Below, piece by piece: positions 59,292-64,000 of a stretch of DNA of 64,000 nt (position 1 is the first letter of the stretch; each line of letters begins with the position of its first letter). Origin of the DNA: an uncultured Selenomonadaceae bacterium (GTDB lineage Bacteria > Bacillota > Negativicutes > Selenomonadales > Selenomonadaceae). A program made the position numbers and the translations under genes. Location: contig CALELM010000075.1 in the NCBI GenBank assembly GCA_937902665.1, forward strand, positions 1 through 64,000, written 5' to 3'. The notes beneath the pieces are model-generated. The model searched no databases and was not told the origin of the DNA. It saw only the letters and a list, made by a program, of their open reading frames with translations.

Positions 59292-60442
59292 GCCCGATCT
59301 TCACCACCTTCCTTGTCTTGTTTTTTCGCGCGCTTTTCCAACTCATCTTTCATGAGTTTTATTCTTTTTCGAGATATGCGTGCGAAACACAACGCTAATT
59401 CCGTACCACTAGCCTCTTGCCTTTCTGCCTCCTCCGTAACTTTTTGAATCATAGCACGTATATCTTCGTCCGTTTGATCCTCGAAAATCATTTTTTTCTT
59501 GCGACGCTCTTTCATGCACCTCACAAGTTCCTGTTGATGTCTCGCCTCTTTATCATTCAGGAAGTTATACGGTCGCTTGTAGTCACACTCAAGTGCACGC
59601 CGCAGCCATCCCGCTGGATTACGGATTTCCTTGTTTTTCATTTCCGTGCGAAGAATCTCAAGCTTTTTCATGATTTCACCCTCGCCGAATTGCATAGCGA
59701 AATTATCTAGCGTTTCACGGTCAAGCCCTAGCCTCTCGATTTCCTGCTTCTCAATAAAACGATCAACAGCAGCAGCAGAAATAGACTTTACGCACTGCCT
59801 ATGAATCTCCTCCTCAGACTCCTTCGTAGATACGTCCTCGCTTGCTGCTGTTTCTTTTTGTTCTGTTTCTCTAAAATTAGTCTTATTAGTATTAGTATCA
59901 TTATGTTCCGATTCTGGAAATCTCACTTCCATTTCTGGAAGTCTCACTTCCATTTCTGGAAGTCTCACTTCCGATTCTGGAAATCTCACTTCCGATTTTG
60001 GAAGTGGCGTATTTTCGGCATTTGTCAGTATTTCCTCAGAATATTCTCTTGTATACGAACTGGTCAATCGTTCTTCGACAGAAGAAATATCCTCTGTGCT
60101 ATCTGGCACTCGGATTTTGTTGACGTAGATTTTCTGTGCGAAACCACGGCCAACACTCACTGTGTCAATCAGAGAAAACTCCTTCAGCCGCTGCATCTCC
60201 CGCGAAACGGCAGGAACACTGATGCAAAGAGCCGCAGCTATATCTTTTTGCTGGAATATGAGATAAATATCTCCGTTCTCGTCGATCCAATGATTCTTCC
60301 GTGACAGCTCCATCCGATCACGCAGGAGACAATAAATCACCTTCGCTTGTATGCTCAAGTCCTTGTAATACGAATAACTGAATAAGGATTTCGGCATTTG
60401 ATAAAAGCGAGTATTATCAATGTCTTGCAGCTTGAATCGCAT
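59279..60442 (-). CDS. repA: RepA_N-family plasmid replication initiator
   Basis: 387 residues. The N-terminus (FYQMPKSLFSYSYYKDLSIQ, AKVIYCLLRDRMELSRKNHW, IDENGDIYLIFQQKDIAAAL) is the diagnostic RepA_N domain with winged helix. The middle, ESEVRFPESEVRLPEMEV and so on, is a heptad encoded by tandem 21-bp DNA repeats. The C-terminal third is a separate charged domain (ALECDYKRPYNFLNDK). In RepA_N replicons the origin usually lies inside the gene at such repeats. GGGAGGGGTGGACT precedes the ATG. It shows that the element can probably replicate autonomously. Confidence 0.9.
   Translation of the reverse strand: MRFKLQDIDNTRFYQMPKSLFSYSYYKDLSIQAKVIYCLLRDRMELSRKNHWIDENGDIYLIFQQKDIAAALCISVPAVSREMQRLKEFSLIDTVSVGRGFAQKIYVNKIRVPDSTEDISSVEERLTSSYTREYSEEILTNAENTPLPKSEVRFPESEVRLPEMEVRLPEMEVRFPESEHNDTNTNKTNFRETEQKETAASEDVSTKESEEEIHRQCVKSISAAAVDRFIEKQEIERLGLDRETLDNFAMQFGEGEIMKKLEILRTEMKNKEIRNPAGWLRRALECDYKRPYNFLNDKEARHQQELVRCMKERRKKKMIFEDQTDEDIRAMIQKVTEEAERQEASGTELALCFARISRKRIKLMKDELEKRAKKQDKEGGEDRAWAR
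59912..60005. repeat. oriV: Intragenic 21-bp iterons in repA, candidate oriV
   Basis: Four 21-bp units, each TTCTGGAA(A/G)TCTCACTTCC plus one or two variable bases, begin at 59912, 59933, 59954 and 59975, and a partial fifth begins at 59996. They encode heptapeptides such as EVRLPEM. Each unit holds the inverse pair GGAA/TTCC. By analogy with pAD1-type replicons, these are the RepA binding sites. Confidence 0.8.
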
Positions 60443-60460
60443 AGTCCACCCCTCCCTTGT

Positions 60461-60931
60461 TTAGAAGTCCCATAACTCATCCACGCTGACATTAAGAACC
60501 TTGGCAATCGCCATAGCTTCTGGCAGCGATGGGATTGCTGGATTTCTAATAGCTTCATAGGTCTGATAAACGTGAATAGGAATCCCAGCTTTTCTATAAA
60601 CCTCCTTTTGCGATAGCCGCTTCCTGCCTCGCATCTGACGAAGCTTGTTCTTTATGGTTCGCTGATACGGCGCAAGGAAGGGCGAATCTTCTACAAAAGT
60701 GCGATGACAATCCTTACAGAATAATTGTCGTCGTCGATAAAAATACAACTTCGCACCTATTTCTCCCAGTTCTATTGTGTAGTATGCGTTTGTATAGAAA
60801 TTACTGTTTCCACAGTGAGGACATTTCTGACCTTCGTCAGGAAGATGAAATTTCACACTGTCCTTAGATTCATTCTCAATACAATTGGATGGCAAGCTTT
60901 GGATGTAAGCGACAAAATCCTTGTCGTTCAT
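60461..60931 (-). CDS. Zinc-ribbon plus XRE regulator related to the ISL3 transposase N-terminus
   Basis: 156 residues. The first half, CPHCGNSNFYTN ... RRRQLFCKDCHRTFVEDSPF, then LAPYQRTIKNK, follows the same plan as the transposase at 8741-9973 (CPYCDSTHTTVN ... RCRRYRCQDCGKTFAEERPF, then IERYQRMPKS). The second half is an XRE helix-turn-helix (GRKRLSQKEVYRKAGIPIHV). It is 18 bp upstream of repA and lies about 105 bp inside the right end of the element. It probably regulates repA, and could also bind the element ends. Confidence 0.78.
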   Translation of the reverse strand: MNDKDFVAYIQSLPSNCIENESKDSVKFHLPDEGQKCPHCGNSNFYTNAYYTIELGEIGAKLYFYRRRQLFCKDCHRTFVEDSPFLAPYQRTIKNKLRQMRGRKRLSQKEVYRKAGIPIHVYQTYEAIRNPAIPSLPEAMAIAKVLNVSVDELWDF

Positions 60932-61007
60932 CTATACCACCCCATTTCCATATATTCTGAGAAATTATGACCATATAGATCACTCCCCCTAAAATCCATG
61001 CAAAAAA

Positions 61008-61050
61008 ATAAATGCTATGGAAACTCAAAATTGAATTCCATAACATTTAT
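61008..61050. repeat. Subterminal inverted repeat at the right end
   Basis: AAATGCTATGGAA (from about 61012) and TTCCATAACATTT (ending about 61047) pair with one mismatch. The inner arm repeats the AAATG(T/C)TATGG core of the terminal repeat in opposite orientation. It may be a second transposase-binding site or a terminator. Confidence 0.65.
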
Positions 61051-61058
61051 AATAGAGC
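61037..61058 (-). repeat. Right terminal inverted repeat (IRR)
   Basis: Read inward from 61058 the end is GGCTCTATTAT then AAATGTTATGG, 18 of 22 identical to IRL. It abuts the duplicated GAGAGTTC. Confidence 0.86.
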
Positions 61059-61066
61059 CGAGAGTT
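61059..61066. repeat. Right 8-bp target-site duplication (GAGAGTTC)
   Basis: Identical to 8724-8731. Joining the flanks at this octamer gives a continuous intergenic region between the UPF0158 gene and tig. Confidence 0.88.
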
Positions 61067-61100
61067 CCCGTCTTGTTCCTCCGCTTTTATAACGCCATTG

Positions 61101-61214
61101 TTCAAGAAAATGCAATAAGCATTTTCCCTCCAATTTGCGTTTCAACGAAGCGGGAGATATGCTCACCGCTTGTTAAAATTTGGCTTCCCCCACTTACAGC
61201 AAGCTGTTGAAGAA
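61101..61214. repeat. Chromosomal 3'-flanking repeat, copy 2
   Basis: Matches 1-110 through GCATTTTCCCTCCAATT, CGTTTCAACGAAGCG, GCTCACCGCTTGTT and CACTTACAGCAAGCTGTTGAAG. The copy is enclosed by TTATAACGCC at 61087-61096 and 61231-61240. It lies downstream of the UPF0158 gene, as copy 1 lies downstream of the aminotransferase gene. The rest of 61067-61294 shows no gene. Confidence 0.75.
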
Positions 61215-61294
61215 GGGGACATCTTTAGCTCGTTATAACGCCTTGAATCAGGAAACTTGCGTCAGCAAGTTACTTCCTTCGTCAGCATTTATTC

Positions 61295-61687
61295 TTATTC
61301 TTCATTCAACCATTCCACAGCATTTTCCTCGCACCATTCTTTTGCGGCAGAAAGATACTTCTCTTGGCGAAAAATATTCCACGCATCCTCCAAAGCAAAA
61401 ACGCTAAGCTGATGGGCAAACTGAATAGAAGTTTTGCATTTTCGCAATCCTTCCTGCTGATTCCGGTTTTCCAAGGAATCCAAAAAATCCTTTTTTAAAG
61501 AAAGTTCCACCTCATCACGCAGATTGGGAAGCAATACATAATTTTCCCAATCCTCCTCCATCAAAAAAGCGCGTTCCATATCATCCTCTTCATAAAGGAC
61601 AACCTTTCCATTGCGAATATCCACATATCCCTGCAGCATGTCTGATTTTTGAAAAGCCTCCGCCAACTCAGTCAATTTGATTTTCAT
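61295..61687 (-). CDS. UPF0158 family protein
   Basis: 130 residues starting MKIKLTELAEAFQKSDMLQG, with the family pattern of an N-terminal helix, VDIRNGKVVLYEED, and an acidic aromatic C-terminus (WCEENAVEWLNEE). Function unknown. GGGAGAGGATGTGCAG precedes the ATG at 61687; the longer frame to 61792 is not preferred. It is the chromosomal gene next to the insertion. Confidence 0.75.
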   Translation of the reverse strand: MKIKLTELAEAFQKSDMLQGYVDIRNGKVVLYEEDDMERAFLMEEDWENYVLLPNLRDEVELSLKKDFLDSLENRNQQEGLRKCKTSIQFAHQLSVFALEDAWNIFRQEKYLSAAKEWCEENAVEWLNEE

Positions 61688-61837
61688 CTGCACATCCTCT
61701 CCCAACACAGACAAGGAAGCACCGATTACTTCCAATGCAAACATCTTGATGGCTTGTTTTCCGCCAATCTGCATGCAGCAACCAATCAGCACTTCCTTGA
61801 AAAAATTCTAACAAACCACTCGCTCGTCAGCAGTTCT

Positions 61838-62728
61838 TTAATTGGGATCAAACATTTGCGTTGTCATTTCCAAAATGCTGTCGCGACGCTTCTTGGAATC
61901 GGCAAAATACTCATGAATTGCCTGACGATCCTTTCTTTCAATAGAATCAATCACATCACCCAAGATATCCTGCAGCTCACGAAGATTGCTGCATATCGCT
62001 TCACCATTGGTCATGCAAATATCAGCCCACATATCAGCATTGGAGGAAGCTATTCTTGTCGTATCCTTAAAACCTCCGCCAATCAACTTCATGCAGGAAT
62101 CCAAATCACTGCCGCTCCGATTAAGCAGTGTGACAAGAGCCGCTGCCGTCACATGCGGAACATGGCTGATGACAGAAGCGCATCTGTCATGCTTTGCAAT
62201 ATCCAAAGACGTAAAATTTGCCCTTGTGTGTTTCAGCAGGTTCATTAGCTTTTCATGGGCTTCCGCAGGGGCGCCCGTATCTTCCACCATCACATAAGCT
62301 TTGTCAGAAAACAAATCCTTTTGCGCAGCCTGAACGCCACTTTTTTCGCGTCCAGTCATTGGATGCCCCGCAATATAGTAAATCCCCTCAGGCAATATCT
62401 TCTGAAGCTTGTCCCAGATATATTGCTTCGTACTGCCAGCATCCGTCAGTATCGTGCCTTTCTTCAAAAATGGAAGTATTCTCTCTACCATTGGAACGAT
62501 CTGCAATACTGGCGGACTTAAAAATACGATATCTGCATCTTTTACCATCCGTTCCAAATCCGGGCTCGCCTCATCCACAGCTCCAAGCTCCACGGCCTTT
62601 TTCATGGATTCTTGCGTACGGGAATACCCCGTAATGTAGATATCGTCTCCCAGCTGTTCTTTCAGGGAAAGCCCCAAGGAACCGCCTATCAATCCGACAC
62701 CGATAATCGCCAAATGGATCCTGCTCAT
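61838..62728 (-). CDS. tyrA: Prephenate dehydrogenase
   Basis: 296 residues. A Rossmann fold opens with IGVGLIGGSLGLSL, followed by the prephenate-binding signature GHPMTGREKSGVQAA. The enzyme oxidatively decarboxylates prephenate to 4-hydroxyphenylpyruvate in tyrosine synthesis, using NAD+. Its ATG overlaps the stop of the DAHP synthase gene (ATGA), so flux into and through the branch is co-expressed. No fused chorismate mutase or ACT domain is seen. Confidence 0.93.
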   Translation of the reverse strand: MSRIHLAIIGVGLIGGSLGLSLKEQLGDDIYITGYSRTQESMKKAVELGAVDEASPDLERMVKDADIVFLSPPVLQIVPMVERILPFLKKGTILTDAGSTKQYIWDKLQKILPEGIYYIAGHPMTGREKSGVQAAQKDLFSDKAYVMVEDTGAPAEAHEKLMNLLKHTRANFTSLDIAKHDRCASVISHVPHVTAAALVTLLNRSGSDLDSCMKLIGGGFKDTTRIASSNADMWADICMTNGEAICSNLRELQDILGDVIDSIERKDRQAIHEYFADSKKRRDSILEMTTQMFDPN

Positions 62729-63738
62729 ACTTTTTTACCCATCAGCTTTGCGATATCTCCTATTTCACTCATCAGGAGAGCAAAATTCTTTGGTGTCAGA
62801 GACTGGTCGCCATCCGAAAATGCAACCTCTGGATGCGGGTGAACTTCAATGATAAGCCCATCTGCACCAGCAGCAATACCAGCTCTCGCCATGGGACGAA
62901 CCATCTGCCAACGGCCAGTTCCGTGGCTTGGATCTACTACAATAGGCAGATGGGAAAGTTCCTTCACTGCTGCTACAGCACTGAGATCCAACGTATTTCT
63001 CGTAAAGGTCTCATAAGTACGAATTCCACGCTCGCAAAGGATAACATTCGTATTTCCGCCGCTCATGATATACTCTGCGGCATTTAGCCACTCACTGATT
63101 GTAGCAGAAAGGCCACGCTTTAGCATCACAGGCTTCTTTGCCTTTCCCAGCGCTTTTAGAAGCTGAAAATTCTGCATGTTACGAGCCCCTACCTGAAGGA
63201 TATCCGCATACTTCTCAATAATTCCAATATCATCATGATCCACGACTTCCGTAACGACCTTCAAGCCAAATTCATCTGCCGTGGAACGAAGCATTTTAAG
63301 CCCTTCCTCAGCCAAGCCCTGAAAATCATAAGGCGATGTACGAGGCTTGAAGGCGCCTCCCCGCAAAAACTGTGCTCCGCTTTCCTTCACGCATCTAGCA
63401 GCTTCACGCAATTGCTCCACGCTCTCCACTGCGCAAGGGCCAGCCATAACGACCAAGTTTTCTCCGCCAATCTTTACTCCATCAACATCGACCACGGTAT
63501 CCATGGGCTGGAAATCACGGCTGACAAGCTTGTACTTTTCCGTAATGCGGACGGTTTTCTCCACACCGTCCATCATGTTCATCTCCAGTTGGGCAATCTT
63601 CTTTTTTTCGCCAATGACTCCTACAATCGTGCGATCCTCGCCCTCCGACAAATGGACCCGCAACCCCATGCGCTCAATTTTTTCCTGTACCTTTTTCAAG
63701 TTTTCTTTCGTAGCATTTTGCGCCATTACAACAATCAT
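62725..63738 (-). CDS. aroF: 3-deoxy-7-phosphoheptulonate (DAHP) synthase with N-terminal FACT/ACT-like domain
   Basis: 337 residues, the Thermotoga/Bacillus-type I-beta enzyme. Residues 1-70 are the regulatory ferredoxin-like domain (VQEKIERMGLRVHLSEGEDR). The barrel has MAGPCAVES, RGGAFKPRTSPYDFQG, VGARNMQNF and DPSHGTGRW. It condenses PEP and erythrose 4-phosphate, the first step to aromatic amino acids, and is feedback-inhibited through the N-terminal domain. GGAGGATTCGAT precedes the ATG at 63738. Confidence 0.94.
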   Translation of the reverse strand: MIVVMAQNATKENLKKVQEKIERMGLRVHLSEGEDRTIVGVIGEKKKIAQLEMNMMDGVEKTVRITEKYKLVSRDFQPMDTVVDVDGVKIGGENLVVMAGPCAVESVEQLREAARCVKESGAQFLRGGAFKPRTSPYDFQGLAEEGLKMLRSTADEFGLKVVTEVVDHDDIGIIEKYADILQVGARNMQNFQLLKALGKAKKPVMLKRGLSATISEWLNAAEYIMSGGNTNVILCERGIRTYETFTRNTLDLSAVAAVKELSHLPIVVDPSHGTGRWQMVRPMARAGIAAGADGLIIEVHPHPEVAFSDGDQSLTPKNFALLMSEIGDIAKLMGKKV

Positions 63739-63897
63739 ATCGAATCCTCCAAACAATTTAAAATCAAGCTATATACGAAAACCCGTCCCCGCAGAGAGAC
63801 GAGCCATACCCGCAGTACGTCTTAGTTTCCAAGGCAGTCTTTCCATTTTACACTGCCTGCAAGGACGAGATTGCCTTCTCAATGATCAGCAAGCTCC

Positions 63898-64000
63898 TTA
63901 GGCTTTTTCAGCAAATGACCGCTCAACTATGCAGGACTCGTCCAGCACCATAGCAATTTCATCGCAATTTGGAAATTTAGGGCACTCAATGCAATCCTTC
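63898..64000 (-). CDS. C-terminal end of a small Cys-rich protein (partial)
   Basis: The minus strand carries an open frame entering from the window edge and ending at 63898. The visible residues, KDCIECPKFPNCDEIAMVLD and then ESCIVERSFAEKA, contain a CxxC and two further cysteines, suggesting a metal site. Between this stop and the DAHP synthase start (63739-63897) there is a leader with small hairpins but no convincing attenuator. Confidence 0.55.
   Translation of the reverse strand, partial: KDCIECPKFPNCDEIAMVLDESCIVERSFAEKA

Larger units (their letters stand above)
8732..61058. mobile_element. 52.3-kb conjugative transposon with ISL3-type transposase and plasmid functions
   Basis: Directly seen: 22-bp terminal inverted repeats (8732-8753 and 61058-61037, 18 of 22 identical), an 8-bp direct repeat outside both, an ISL3-family transposase at the left end, and no other recombinase. 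The cargo comprises relaxase and oriT, a complete P-type conjugation set (TraG/VirD4, TrbB-G, I, J, L, TraF), RepA_N with internal iterons, ParM/ParR-like genes, SSB, topoisomerase III, toxin-antitoxin loci and a methylase-helicase. Known parallel: TnGBS conjugative transposons also combine a DDE transposase with replication and partition genes. Inferred: the unit excises or copies out by the transposase and transfers by conjugation, with a plasmid-like replication phase. Confidence 0.87.

Noticed and set aside
59912..60005. CRISPR-like array
   Set aside because: The units are contiguous, 21 bp with no spacers, lie inside the repA frame and encode a heptapeptide repeat.
8732..61058. A tRNA-gene or tyrosine-integrase type ICE
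   Set aside because: No tRNA gene, integrase, excisionase or long att repeat is present at either edge. The edges instead show short inverted repeats and an 8-bp duplication.
63739..63897. Leader-peptide attenuator or T-box before the DAHP synthase gene
   Set aside because: A 25-codon frame exists but is not enriched in aromatic codons. No T-box motif or terminator/antiterminator pair could be made out.

Overview
The window looks like a chromosomal segment of a diderm Firmicute of the Negativicutes type (Selenomonas/Megasphaera/Mitsuokella relatives). This is inferred from gene content: Firmicute-style tig-clpP-clpX-lon-engB order, AhbA/AhbB heme-route proteins, and a P-type (Trb-like) conjugation apparatus that includes VirB9/VirB10 envelope proteins. 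No rRNA, tRNA or CRISPR array was seen, so the genus cannot be fixed.

Layout. (1) 1-8731, chromosome: a 3' repeat, an aminotransferase, ahbB, ahbA, engB, lon, clpX, clpP and tig, all on the minus strand. (2) 8732-61058, a 52,327-bp mobile element. (3) 61067-64000, chromosome again: a second copy of the repeat, a UPF0158 gene, tyrA, a DAHP synthase gene and the end of a Cys-rich gene, all minus.

The main result is the structure of the element. Its ends are imperfect 22-bp inverted repeats (18 of 22 identical, beginning GGCTCT and ending AAATGTTATGG). They are flanked by the identical 8-bp direct repeat GAGAGTTC at 8724-8731 and 61059-61066. No tyrosine or serine integrase is present. The only recombinase is an ISL3-family DDE transposase at the left end, whose stop codon lies inside the left inverted repeat. 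The hairpin on its other side is a terminator, not an IS end. I therefore read the whole unit as a conjugative transposon mobilised by an ISL3-type transposase. It also carries plasmid functions: a RepA_N initiator with internal 21-bp iterons, a ParM/ParR-like partition pair, SSB and topoisomerase III. The architecture resembles the streptococcal TnGBS elements, but with an unrelated transposase family.

Inside the element, left to right: tnp, ssb, a trbB relic, topB, an IncQ-like oriT, and a MobA/MobL relaxase (plus strand); the parMR region; two ArdC-like genes, one broken; hicAB; a trbJ-like gene and an M23-TrbL-transglycosylase fusion; an orphan HicB-like regulator and an Fst-like type I toxin locus; lipoprotein, trbL, trbJ, a lytic transglycosylase; a 2444-residue methylase-helicase with a nested TnpV-like gene; a TA-like remnant; trbE, a VirB4-N paralogue, trbD, trbC, trbB, virD4; trbI, trbG, trbF; a regulatory operon (STAS, HATPase, TraF peptidase, sigma-like protein, M23, XRE, repA, zinc-ribbon/XRE).

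Two regulatory layers are visible. About nine minus-strand gene clusters are preceded by a shared promoter-like element (AAAGATTGGTTTTTGAA, a spacer, then TGCTATnnT) whose -35 region does not look like TTGACA. The regulatory operon encodes a sigma-region-4-like protein, an RsbW-like ATPase and a STAS protein, which could form a partner switch acting on these promoters. Separately, a palindrome of the form TGCAACT-N6-AGTTGCA lies at or over the -35 region of three promoters, one of them in front of the orphan HicB-like gene. Many starts given here were moved downstream of the longest reading frame to codons with good ribosome binding sites.
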